NCBI GenBank assembly: GCA_947073895.1
Contig: CAMTNN010000016.1
Location: 1-15,384, forward strand
From: an uncultured cyanobacterium
GTDB lineage: Bacteria > Cyanobacteriota > Vampirovibrionia > Gastranaerophilales > Gastranaerophilaceae
Direction of reading: 5' to 3'
DNA: 15,384 nucleotides
Position 1 is the stretch's first letter, and the number at the start of each line of letters is the position of its first letter. The notes beneath the pieces were generated by a model. It made no database searches. It worked only from the letters and a program-made list of their open reading frames with translations, and was not told the origin of the DNA. Below, one piece after another: positions 1 through 5,741 of the stretch. The position numbers and the translations under genes were made by a program.

Positions 1-865
1 CGGACCAAATCTTTTTATCGATTTCTTCCTGAGCTTTTTCTACCATTTCTTCAATTCTGACAGGGTGAATACGTCCGTCTACGATAAGCTTTTCTAATGC
101 AAGTTTTGCAATTTCGCGTCTTACGGGGTCAAAACTTGATAACACAACAGCTTCCGGAGTATCATCAATGATTAAGTCAACACCTGTTAAAGTTTCAAGT
201 GCACGAATATTACGACCTTCACGACCGATAATACGACCTTTCATTTCATCATTTGGAAGTGAAACCACTGAAACAGTTGATTCTACAACCTGTTCCATCA
301 TGCATCTCTGCATTGTTGTAGTAAGAATTTCTTTTGATTTTTCTAAAGCAGTTTCTCTGATTTTTGCTTCGTTTTCTCTGATTAACTGCATTTGTTCCTG
401 TGCTAAATCGCTTTTTAACTGTTCCATTAAAGTGCGTTTAGCTTCTTCTGTAGACATACCTGAAATTCTTTCTAATTCAGCAGTTGTCTTACCCATAATT
501 TCGTCCAATAAATCTTCTTTTTCGATTAACTGGTCTTTCATTTTATCTAATTGAACTTCTTTGTCAGTAAGTTCTTGGATTTTGTCTTCAAGCTGGTCTT
601 CACGTTTTGATAATTTGCTTTCGATTTGAGCGAATTCTCTTCTGCGTTCTCTTTCGTCGTTGTTAAGCTCTTCTCTGTCTTTTTGTAAAGCTTCTTTCGC
701 TTTAATCATAGCTTCTTTTTGTAAAATGGATTCCTTCTCCGCAAGATCTTTCATACTTTGCTCAGTCTGCTGAACAAGGTTTTTATACTTAACTCTCTGC
801 ACAGCAATAACAGCAGCAAGAATTACCGATACTATTATGGCAACGGTCAATAATGCACTATTCAT
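1..865 (-). CDS. rny: Ribonuclease Y, 5' part of the gene (C-terminal catalytic part lies outside the window)
   Basis: RNase Y is a membrane-anchored endoribonuclease that starts bulk mRNA decay. I translated the minus strand from ATG at 865 and it stays open to base 1, giving 288 codons. Residues 1-22 form a hydrophobic N-terminal anchor starting MNSALLTV. About 150 residues of highly charged coiled coil rich in Glu, Lys and Gln follow. Then comes a KH RNA-binding domain with the diagnostic stretch [16 protein letters not shown], followed by [14 protein letters not shown] and [16 protein letters not shown]. The HD metal-dependent phosphohydrolase domain that cleaves RNA would lie beyond the window edge. 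An AAGG ribosome site sits 7 bases before the ATG. The upstream gene fic is on the same strand, 179 bases away, so rny probably has its own promoter. Order and motifs match the family exactly; only the end is missing. Confidence 0.96.
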   Translation of the reverse strand, partial: MNSALLTVAIIVSVILAAVIAVQRVKYKNLVQQTEQSMKDLAEKESILQKEAMIKAKEALQKDREELNNDERERRREFAQIESKLSKREDQLEDKIQELTDKEVQLDKMKDQLIEKEDLLDEIMGKTTAELERISGMSTEEAKRTLMEQLKSDLAQEQMQLIRENEAKIRETALEKSKEILTTTMQRCMMEQVVESTVSVVSLPNDEMKGRIIGREGRNIRALETLTGVDLIIDDTPEAVVLSSFDPVRREIAKLALEKLIVDGRIHPVRIEEMVEKAQEEIDKKIWS

Positions 866-1044
866 CTAGCACCTTTTCCTTTTCTATTTTTTTATATATA
901 CACGACACCCGGGTACATATAACCTACCCGGAAACTATTAATTTTATTTAATAAGCTCTGCTATCGCATATATCCTCAAAAATTTTATCTACTACTATGA
1001 TTTTATCATAGCATATAAAAGGGGTTTTGTACATAATTATAAAG
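866..1044 (-). promoter_or_regulatory. rny promoter and structured 5' leader
   Basis: No gene is visible in this 179-base gap. On the minus strand a possible promoter is TGTACA (1033-1028), 17 bases, TATGAT (1010-1005); this would give a leader of about 130 bases. The -10 lies inside a perfect inverted repeat, CTATGAT-TTT-ATCATAG (995-1011). A second, G+C-rich inverted repeat, CCGGGTA (909-915) with TACCCGG (925-931), forms a 7-bp stem with a 9-base loop about 44 bases before the start codon. It stands out in an A+T-rich gap and is not followed by a U-run, so it does not look like a terminator. The promoter call is moderate; the repeats are seen directly. Confidence 0.5.
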
Positions 1045-1653
1045 TTATATTAATTCTGTTATTTTATAAACAAAATACCCTTCATAACTGTAACTTGCAT
1101 CTATTCCCTTCATATAAACTTCTCTATTGTTTATATCAGAAGTCAGTGCTTGTTTTAAAAGTTCTCTAATTTCAATATTTTTGATAGGACTGCGCTCCAT
1201 TGCAAGAAGGTAATCCTCTTTATCAACTTTAGACCAGTCCACTACTTTGCCAAGTTCTTTTTTTAGGATTACATCAAGCCAAATTCTTGTACTGCGTCCG
1301 TTACCCTCCCTGAAAGGATGGGCAACATTCATTTCTACGTATTTTTCAATAATTTCTTCATAAGTAGATTGAGGCATTTTGTCAATATGTTCTAATGCCT
1401 GTTTTAAATACATAACAGGTGCAAATCTAAAATTACCTTTTGCAATGTTAACATTTCTAATTTCCCCTGCAAACGGATAAATTTCGTCAAAAAGATATTT
1501 GTGAATTTTAGATAAAGAATCAAACATACCGGCTTCAAACGAATCAAGCAAACCTTTTTCAAAAAGCTCTAAAGCTTTTTTCTTACTAATTCTTTCTTCT
1601 TCTCTTGCAAGTTCTGCGGATTCAGTTATACCAAGCTTATTTTCTAAAACCAT
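1045..1653 (-). CDS. Fic-domain protein AMPylase, class III-like
   Basis: Fic enzymes transfer AMP, or another nucleotide part, from NTPs onto hydroxyl side chains of target proteins. This 202-residue protein carries the full catalytic motif HPFREGNGR at 112-120, with the catalytic His112 and the anion- and metal-binding residues intact. The segment [19 protein letters not shown] (59-77) is the usual flap and target-docking region. Near the C-terminus, residues 187-192 read SYSYEG. This fits the (S/T)xxxE(G/N) inhibitory motif, whose Glu blocks the active site in class III Fic proteins. The enzyme is therefore probably active but self-inhibited (inference). Start: ATG at 1653 with an AGAGG ribosome site 6 bases upstream. 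It follows the XRE regulator gene on the same strand after 35 bases, so the two are likely co-transcribed. The target protein cannot be told from sequence. Confidence 0.93.
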   Translation of the reverse strand: MVLENKLGITESAELAREEERISKKKALELFEKGLLDSFEAGMFDSLSKIHKYLFDEIYPFAGEIRNVNIAKGNFRFAPVMYLKQALEHIDKMPQSTYEEIIEKYVEMNVAHPFREGNGRSTRIWLDVILKKELGKVVDWSKVDKEDYLLAMERSPIKNIEIRELLKQALTSDINNREVYMKGIDASYSYEGYFVYKITELI

Positions 1654-1670
1654 ATAAACCTCTTTTTTAT

Positions 1671-1693
1671 TGTAACATAGATAAAGTGTTACA
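1671..1693. promoter_or_regulatory. Inverted repeat between XRE and fic genes
   Basis: TGTAACA (1671-1677) and TGTTACA (1687-1693) form a perfect 7-bp inverted repeat with a 9-base centre. It overlaps the stop codon of the XRE gene and ends 18 bases before the fic start. It could be an operator for the XRE protein or an intercistronic RNA hairpin. No U-run follows on the minus strand, so a terminator is unlikely. Confidence 0.4.
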
Positions 1694-1925
1694 AATCAAC
1701 CTTGCTTACATTGATTAGTTCTACAAGCTCGATTTCTAATGCTTGTGCGATTTGGTTAAGCATATCAATTGTTGGCGAACTTGTTCCGCGTTCAATTGCA
1801 CCCATATAATTTCTGCTGATATCTGCTAACTCAGCAAGTTGCTCTTGAGATAAACCTCTTTTGGTTCTCTCCAATTTTATTTTTATGCCAATTTTTTTGC
1901 TTAGTTTATCTTCTTTATTGTTCAT
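1689..1925 (-). CDS. XRE-family helix-turn-helix regulator
   Basis: This is a small, single-domain DNA-binding protein of the Cro/CI type (78 residues from ATG 1925). The helix-turn-helix spans about residues 14-68: [20 protein letters not shown] is followed by [17 protein letters not shown], with the typical 'LSQEQLA...Y..iERG...P' pattern, and the domain ends in [18 protein letters not shown]. An in-frame ATG at 1967 would add 14 residues (MLNIFCQLTN...), but they do not look like part of the domain. The ATG at 1925 has TATATT ending 7 bases before it and no ribosome site, which fits the leaderless pattern seen elsewhere in the window. It precedes fic on the same strand and probably regulates the pair. 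A perfect palindrome, CTAATATATTAG (1931-1942), overlaps the putative -10 and would suit autorepression. The regulatory role is inference. Confidence 0.9.
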   Translation of the reverse strand: MNNKEDKLSKKIGIKIKLERTKRGLSQEQLAELADISRNYMGAIERGTSSPTIDMLNQIAQALEIELVELINVSKVDL

Positions 1926-2014
1926 AATATCTAATATATTAGTTAATTGACAAAATATATTCAACATGACATATTGAACTTAGAGACAAATATATATAGC
2001 ACAAAGAGGTATTT
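1926..2014. promoter_or_regulatory. Divergent promoter region, XRE gene (minus) and small ORF (plus)
   Basis: The plus-strand promoter candidate is TTGACA (1947-1952), a 17-base spacer, CATATT (1970-1975); it would start RNA near 1982. The minus-strand -10 candidate for the XRE gene is TATATT (1938-1933), with no good -35. The palindrome CTAATATATTAG (1931-1942) sits on the minus-strand -10. A weaker inverted repeat, TTCAA...TTGAA, lies at about 1960-1978. Confidence 0.5.
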
Positions 2015-2218
2015 ATGATACATTACAAACAACAATTAGAAGAAATCGAAAAGCTTGCAATCGATGTCAGCGGATTTATTTCTGTTACAAAGGACGCTTG
2101 CGAGGTAAATGATTATGTCGATGAATACACGACATTGGAATATGCTCATAAGCTGCAGCAAAAACTTGTTGAAATGATTATGGATATTAATGTATATGAA
2201 ATAAAAGTTACTGCTTAA
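2015..2218 (+). CDS. Small protein of unknown function (67 aa)
   Basis: I do not recognise a family. The protein is acidic and mostly helical by composition. It starts MIHYKQQLEEIEKLAIDV, has a central DACEVNDYVDEYTTLEYAHK segment, and ends in an amphipathic helix (QQKLVEMIMDI). It has no signal peptide or membrane segment. Support for a real gene: an AAGAGG ribosome site 6 bases before the ATG, a reasonable promoter upstream (TTGACA at 1947), and a sensible codon pattern. It is divergent from the XRE-fic pair, and its last 11 bases overlap the 3' end of the convergent gene at 2208-2738. Confidence 0.65.
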   Translation: MIHYKQQLEEIEKLAIDVSGFISVTKDACEVNDYVDEYTTLEYAHKLQQKLVEMIMDINVYEIKVTA

Positions 2219-2738
2219 TTTTAATCGCGCCCCACGCTCTTATGAACCCTTTTTCATATCGAATCAGATAGTATCCGCCTTCTTTTATATAATCAATTGA
2301 GGCTTCCAAGTGTACATAATCTTTTTTAGGAACGGTGGTGCCTGTTTTTGCGTATTTTATATCAATAATTTTTTGAAACTTTTCTTGTCTTGTCGGTCTG
2401 TGTTTTTCTTCTTTTTTGCGGGCTTTTTCAGCTTCTTCTTCGTTTTCTGCAATTTTAAATACAGGAATGACCGCAATTAAATCCTTTGATTCAATCAAAT
2501 ACAAAAATTCTCTGTCATCAGATAGAGCTAATTCGTAATATCCCGGTTTAATAAAGTTTCCGTTATAGTCGGGAATATAGTCAACAATTGTTAATGTCGG
2601 CTGTTCATCTGTTGGAATTGAAAAACGATAAATCGAATTCTCGTGAATTGTCACTCCTGAGGGTATTGCAGGATAAGGTGCGCAAGGTGCAAGATAGTCA
2701 ATATCACGTATAGCAGGAGTTATAATCCCGTCAATCAT
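2208..2738 (-). CDS. Hypothetical protein co-transcribed with rnpA (176 aa)
   Basis: I do not recognise this family. The ATG at 2738 overlaps the rnpA stop codon as ATGA, so the two genes are almost certainly translationally coupled. The N-terminal half (about 1-95) is rich in Pro, Tyr and beta-prone stretches: LAPCAPYPAIPSGVTIHENS, then YRFSIPTDEQPTLTIVDYIP, then YYELALSDDREFLYLIESKD. A charged helical linker follows at about 98-125 (EEEAEKARKKEEKHRPTRQE). The C-terminal part is compact and beta-prone, ending GGYYLIRYEKGFIRAWGAIK. There is no signal peptide or membrane segment, so it is probably cytoplasmic. In many bacteria the gene after rnpA is yidD; this protein lacks yidD-like features and is longer. 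A role in RNA processing is possible from context only. Confidence 0.75.
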   Translation of the reverse strand: MIDGIITPAIRDIDYLAPCAPYPAIPSGVTIHENSIYRFSIPTDEQPTLTIVDYIPDYNGNFIKPGYYELALSDDREFLYLIESKDLIAVIPVFKIAENEEEAEKARKKEEKHRPTRQEKFQKIIDIKYAKTGTTVPKKDYVHLEASIDYIKEGGYYLIRYEKGFIRAWGAIKIKQ

Positions 2739-3085
2739 TTATTTATCATCTCCAAAAGTTTTAGCATTGAGCTGTTAACTTCATTAAAATTTTGTCCTAA
2801 AAGTCGAGTTGAGCCTGTAAAAACAAGTGACATATATTTAGGTGAAAACTCATTTTCTTTTATATAAAGCCTTAAAGATTCTCTCATTAATCGTCTTATT
2901 CGGTTTCTTTTAACAGCGCGTTTGTGGATTTTTTTGCTCACAACAAAACCAACTCGCGTTGGAAATTCAGCAGTCTTTTTTTTGCCGCAAAACACTGTTA
3001 TTCCGCCTTTGTGGAATACAACTCCGGTTTTATAAGTAGCGTTAAATGCGTTTTTCTTTTTCAATCTGTATTCTTTTGGTAACAT
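2735..3085 (-). CDS. rnpA: Ribonuclease P protein component
   Basis: RnpA binds the RNase P RNA and helps it recognise and cut the 5' leader of pre-tRNAs. From ATG 3085 the protein is 116 residues, normal for the family. It opens LPKEYRLKKKNAFNATYKTG. It then has TRVGFVVSKKIHKRAVKRNR (43-62), continuing IRRLMRES, which includes the conserved RNR-type basic helix that contacts RNA. The reading frame could extend to a TTG at 3103, but a promoter fits better downstream of that codon: TTGAAT (3120-3115), 17 bases, TATGAT (3097-3092), with the ATG at 3085 falling at about the transcription start. The mRNA is probably leaderless, and the TTG would not be in it. It overlaps the next gene by 4 bases. 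The usual partner rpmH is not upstream; a different, plus-strand transcription unit is there. Confidence 0.95.
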   Translation of the reverse strand: MLPKEYRLKKKNAFNATYKTGVVFHKGGITVFCGKKKTAEFPTRVGFVVSKKIHKRAVKRNRIRRLMRESLRLYIKENEFSPKYMSLVFTGSTRLLGQNFNEVNSSMLKLLEMINK

Positions 3086-3091
3086 ATCCCA

Positions 3092-3120
3092 ATCATAGCC
3101 CAATTGACAAAAGAATTCAA
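3092..3120 (-). promoter_or_regulatory. rnpA promoter (leaderless type)
   Basis: On the minus strand: -35 TTGAAT (3120-3115), a 17-base spacer, -10 TATGAT (3097-3092), then 6 bases, then the rnpA ATG at 3085. No ribosome site could fit in the resulting mRNA. Its upstream half is shared with the opposite promoter at 3104-3132. Confidence 0.65.
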
Positions 3121-3132
3121 TCGAGTTATACT
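3104..3132 (+). promoter_or_regulatory. Strong sigma-70-type promoter for leader peptide and membrane-protein gene
   Basis: TTGACA (3104-3109, perfect -35), exactly 17 bases, TATACT (3127-3132, 5 of 6 match to TATAAT). RNA should start near 3139, leaving about 29 bases before the leader peptide ATG and about 229 bases before the main gene at 3368. This is the best consensus promoter in the window. It overlaps the rnpA promoter on the other strand. Confidence 0.8.
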
Positions 3133-3167
3133 AATTTTGACCTTGAATCGATATATATAGGGAACAA

Positions 3168-3215
3168 ATGAAATATAATTATTCAAAATTAAATAATCAG
3201 TGGTGGCGCAGCTAG
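3168..3215 (+). CDS. Candidate regulatory leader peptide ending Trp-Trp-Arg-Ser
   Basis: This 15-codon reading frame, MKYNYSKLNNQWWRS then stop, begins 29 bases after the predicted transcription start. AGGGA lies 5 bases before the ATG. The tandem Trp codons followed by Arg and Ser just before the stop resemble the E. coli trp leader peptide, which ends in WWRTS. The two UGG codons (3201-3206) lie directly before one arm of a hairpin (3208-3212 with 3220-3224), the geometry expected when ribosome stalling at Trp codons changes RNA folding. The gene downstream is not a recognisable Trp biosynthesis or transport gene, so the regulated function is unclear. Chance occurrence is possible, but promoter, ribosome site, codon content and hairpins agree. 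Confidence 0.5.
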   Translation: MKYNYSKLNNQWWRS

Positions 3216-3329
3216 TTTGGCTGCCTGAATTTTTATTGGTTATTTAATCTTTAGGCGGTCTTAACCTGATAAAGGTTTTGTGCGCTTATGAAGCTTGTGT
3301 AAAATTTCTTTACAAAACCTTTAAATCAG
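3188..3329 (+). promoter_or_regulatory. Structured leader RNA with alternative hairpins (possible attenuator)
   Basis: Hairpin 1 is closed by ATTAAATAA (3188-3196) with TTATTTAAT (3240-3248) and contains GCAGC (3208-3212) with GCTGC (3220-3224), plus TCAG (3197-3200) with CTGA (3225-3228). Hairpin 2 pairs CTGATAAAGGTTTTGT (3266-3281) with 3312-3329: 16 bp broken only by a 2-base bulge. A competing pairing joins GGCTGCCT (3219-3226) with AGGCGGTC (3253-3260), 8 bp with two G-U pairs; it cannot coexist with the inner part of hairpin 1. I see no G+C-rich terminator stem with a U-run, so any control could be on translation or by another route. An independent small RNA is the alternative. Confidence 0.5.
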
Positions 3330-3367
3330 TCAATTTTGAAGTTTCACAAGTTTTAAGGATATGAATC

Positions 3368-4579
3368 ATGTCATCAAGTAACAACAATATTATTAATAAC
3401 TTACCAAGAACCATTCGTCCTGCTGCAAAATTTGTACGACATCAGGAACAGGCGGCGGGGCTTTCAACATCCCGTTTTGTACAGGATGTTTCAACCTGTT
3501 TGGTTCCGAAAATGGTATTTTCGAGAAGTAAAGAAGATATGGCTGAAAATGCTTTTCTTGAAATATCAGAAGAGACTTTGATTTATTTTGTGCCTGCTCT
3601 TTTGGGACAGAAGGTTGCAAGAACTATTTTTTCTAAAAAATTACCGGAGAATTTAAAAAAAGAAGTTGCGACAACAGGTGTTGAGCTTTTAGAAAAAAAC
3701 AATAAAAATAATAAGGAATTATTACCTGTAAAAGCAGCGATTGCTTTGACTGCGATGGCGATTCCTTTAACAGAATTTTCTTTGAACTATATTAAAAATT
3801 TGATGACATTGAAAGTTTTTAAGAAGAGTGATTTTAAAAATATTGCATCACTTGAGCATAAAGAAGAAGACAAAGCTCATCAACAAAAGGTGGAAAGGAG
3901 TGCAAAAAAACACATAGGGCTTGCTGCAGGTTTATATGCAGGGTGTTTAGGACTGGCAGGATTATTGGCAACAAGGGGTAAAAACTCACAAGCTTTGCAA
4001 AAGATTTCTGAGTTTGTTGTTGCTCCCGGCTCGACTTTGTTTAAGAACAAGCCAAAGGCAAAAAACTTCTTTAATAAATACTGTTCAATGGATTTTAACA
4101 GCCAAAACGGAAAATTAGTTTTGAGTAAAGGTCAATTAACAACCTGTGTTTTAGTCGGTGGTGCAGGATATTTCGGTGCTTCTTCCGATAGAGGAAAAGA
4201 AAACTTAAAAGAAACCGCAACAAGATTTCCGCTTGTAGCTTTGTATGTAATTACAGGCAGCGAGCTGGTTGAGCGCGGATTCAAAAAACTGCTTCAAAAG
4301 GCAGGTAAGTGCAAGGATTTAATCGGAAAAGATTTATCTGTTCCTAAATTTGACGAGTTGGAAGGGCTTGCAAGAAAACTTGCAAAAGAAAAAAATACAA
4401 GTTTTGACAAGGAATACACCTCTCTTGCCAAGCAAAAAATTGCTATTTCGGGACTTCCGTACTTATTCTCTATTGGAGTAATGGGCTTTTTCGTTGCCGG
4501 CATGACAAATTTCTTTACGCGCAAACGATATGAAAATGCAAAAAAAGAAAGTCAGACTGTTCAGGATATTATTAAATAA
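3368..4579 (+). CDS. Multi-pass membrane protein of unknown function (403 aa)
   Basis: I do not recognise a named family. The protein starts with a polar, Asn-rich tail (MSSSNNNIINNLPRTIRPAA) and has no signal peptide. Hydrophobic segments suggest five or six membrane passes, at about 68-87, 120-140, 182-201, 256-272, 283-297 and 364-384. Between them are basic, Lys-rich loops (for example 88-118 and 300-360). Several hydrophobic stretches are rich in Gly and Ala, such as GLAAGLYAGCLGLAGLLATR at 184-203. No catalytic motif is evident. Start: ATG 3368 with AAGGA about 8 bases upstream; the ATG at 3362 is out of frame. It is preceded by the Trp-Trp leader region and followed after 25 bases by the LptF/LptG-type permease, which suggests, but does not prove, a link with the cell envelope. 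Confidence 0.85.
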   Translation: MSSSNNNIINNLPRTIRPAAKFVRHQEQAAGLSTSRFVQDVSTCLVPKMVFSRSKEDMAENAFLEISEETLIYFVPALLGQKVARTIFSKKLPENLKKEVATTGVELLEKNNKNNKELLPVKAAIALTAMAIPLTEFSLNYIKNLMTLKVFKKSDFKNIASLEHKEEDKAHQQKVERSAKKHIGLAAGLYAGCLGLAGLLATRGKNSQALQKISEFVVAPGSTLFKNKPKAKNFFNKYCSMDFNSQNGKLVLSKGQLTTCVLVGGAGYFGASSDRGKENLKETATRFPLVALYVITGSELVERGFKKLLQKAGKCKDLIGKDLSVPKFDELEGLARKLAKEKNTSFDKEYTSLAKQKIAISGLPYLFSIGVMGFFVAGMTNFFTRKRYENAKKESQTVQDIIK

Positions 4580-4598
4580 ATTTTTACTGTGATATAAT
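4570..4598 (+). promoter_or_regulatory. Promoter candidate directly before the LptF/LptG-family gene
   Basis: A perfect TATAAT (4593-4598) ends 6 bases before the GTG at 4605. The -35 at the right distance (TATTAA, 4570-4575) is poor. If used, RNA would start at or beside the GTG. The next in-frame ATG is at 4647. Confidence 0.45.
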
Positions 4599-4604
4599 AA
4601 TCTG

Positions 4605-5723
4605 GTGGGAAGATTAATTAGTTATTTTAAAACGAAATATAACGAGATGAAGCTTTTGGATAAATATATCTTAAAGCAGGTTATTACGATGTTTATAATG
4701 GGAGTGCTTGTATTTACTTCTATTATTTTTGCATCTGATACTTTTATAACTCTGATTAAACAGATTTCAAAATACGGTATTCCGTTTAATTTTGCGTTTA
4801 TGATTATTATTCTCCATCTTCCTGCTGTTTTTGTAATGACAATTCCGATGGGAGTTTTGCTTGCAACTGTTATGACTCTTAACGGTTTGAGTTTGAGCTC
4901 AGAAATCACTGTTATGAGAGCTTGCGGTATCGGCTTGAATAGAATAGCAAAACCGATTTTTTGTTTTGCACTTGTAATGATGTTTATTAGTTTCTTTGTT
5001 AACGAAACAGTTGTGCCGATTGCAACAGAGTGGTCAACGAATGTTGCACTTAAGGCTTTCGGGCAAAAGCATATTCCTGAAGGTAAACAAAATTTTACTT
5101 TCAAAGAGGTAAAAGACGGCGGAGTGCTTAAAAGACTTTTCTATGTCGGTGATTGTACAGACGGTGTTTTACATAATATAACTGTTTTAGATTCTTCAAA
5201 AGAAGGAACAATACAGATTCTGCAAGCAAGAGAAGGTTTGACATCTCCTGCGGGATGGAAGTTCCAAAAGGGTGCTATTTATACTGTTACAGATAACGGA
5301 AAAACTTTAGATACAACTCTTTTCAATGATTCAACAATAATGTTCGGTATGGATTTATCAAAAGAGATTGAAAAAAATCAGGCTGATGAGAGAAACTTTG
5401 TTGCTCTGATGAAATATATTGCAAAAGAAGGCAAACCTGAATTAAAAATCGGGTTATATGATAAACTGGCTCTTCCAATTACAACGGTTGTTCTGGTGTT
5501 AATAGGTGTTCCTCTTGCAATTACACCTCCAAGGGTTCGCTATAACAGAGGATTCTTATTTAGTATCTTAATTATTTTTGCATATTACTTAATTCGTGCG
5601 CTTTCCATCTCTTTTGGAGAGGCCGGAACATTGATACCGGTGCTTTCTGCCTTTATGCCAAATATTATTTTGACTATAATCGGTGTGGGGCTTTACTATA
5701 GAAAGGTTTACACAATCTGCTAA
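4605..5723 (+). CDS. LptF/LptG-family (YjgP/YjgQ) LPS-export permease
   Basis: LptF and LptG are the inner-membrane parts of the LptB2FG ABC exporter that pulls lipopolysaccharide from the inner membrane toward the outer membrane. This 372-residue protein shows the family layout. There are three N-terminal membrane segments (about 26-46, 61-90 and 114-133), a periplasmic beta-rich domain (about 140-270), and three C-terminal segments (about 287-306, 316-333 and 342-365). The cytoplasmic stretch LSLSSEITVMRACGIGLNRI (95-114) is the conserved coupling-helix region. The start is uncertain. GTG 4605 gives MGRLISYF... and would be leaderless; ATG 4647 gives MKLLDKYILKQV..., closer to usual family N-termini, but with only a weak CGAG before it. 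Only one such protein is in the window, so I cannot tell F from G. Neighbours are an unknown membrane protein and a protease. Confidence 0.92.
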   Translation: MGRLISYFKTKYNEMKLLDKYILKQVITMFIMGVLVFTSIIFASDTFITLIKQISKYGIPFNFAFMIIILHLPAVFVMTIPMGVLLATVMTLNGLSLSSEITVMRACGIGLNRIAKPIFCFALVMMFISFFVNETVVPIATEWSTNVALKAFGQKHIPEGKQNFTFKEVKDGGVLKRLFYVGDCTDGVLHNITVLDSSKEGTIQILQAREGLTSPAGWKFQKGAIYTVTDNGKTLDTTLFNDSTIMFGMDLSKEIEKNQADERNFVALMKYIAKEGKPELKIGLYDKLALPITTVVLVLIGVPLAITPPRVRYNRGFLFSILIIFAYYLIRALSISFGEAGTLIPVLSAFMPNIILTIIGVGLYYRKVYTIC

Positions 5724-5735
5724 AAATGATATAGT
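5707..5735 (+). promoter_or_regulatory. Leaderless promoter of the matrixin-like gene
   Basis: TTTACA (5707-5712), exactly 17 bases, TATAGT (5730-5735), then 6 bases, then ATG at 5742. RNA should start at the A of the start codon. The promoter lies over the last codons and stop of the permease gene. Confidence 0.65.
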
Positions 5736-5741
5736 ATATTT

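Noticed and set aside
168..554. 128-codon plus-strand reading frame
   Set aside because: It is antisense to the KH and coiled-coil part of rny, has no ribosome site, and has a Ser/Ile-rich composition typical of a mirror frame.
995..1011. Terminator for fic from the inverted repeat CTATGAT-TTT-ATCATAG
   Set aside because: The stem is A+T-rich and no U-run follows directly on the minus strand; it better fits a promoter -10 region.
3139..3360. 6S RNA, SRP RNA, tmRNA or T-box in the rnpA-membrane protein gap
   Set aside because: I saw no T-box AGGGTGGNACCGCG core, no SRP GGAAG-type tetraloop segment, no tmRNA tRNA-like ends, and no single long 6S-type hairpin with a central bubble.
3086..3360. 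rpmH (ribosomal protein L34) upstream of rnpA on the minus strand
   Set aside because: No frame encodes the short Lys/Arg-rich L34 sequence; the gap is occupied by the divergent leader region.
4622..5104. 160-codon minus-strand reading frame
   Set aside because: It lies wholly inside the permease gene on the opposite strand; its hydrophobic pattern only mirrors the membrane segments of the real gene.
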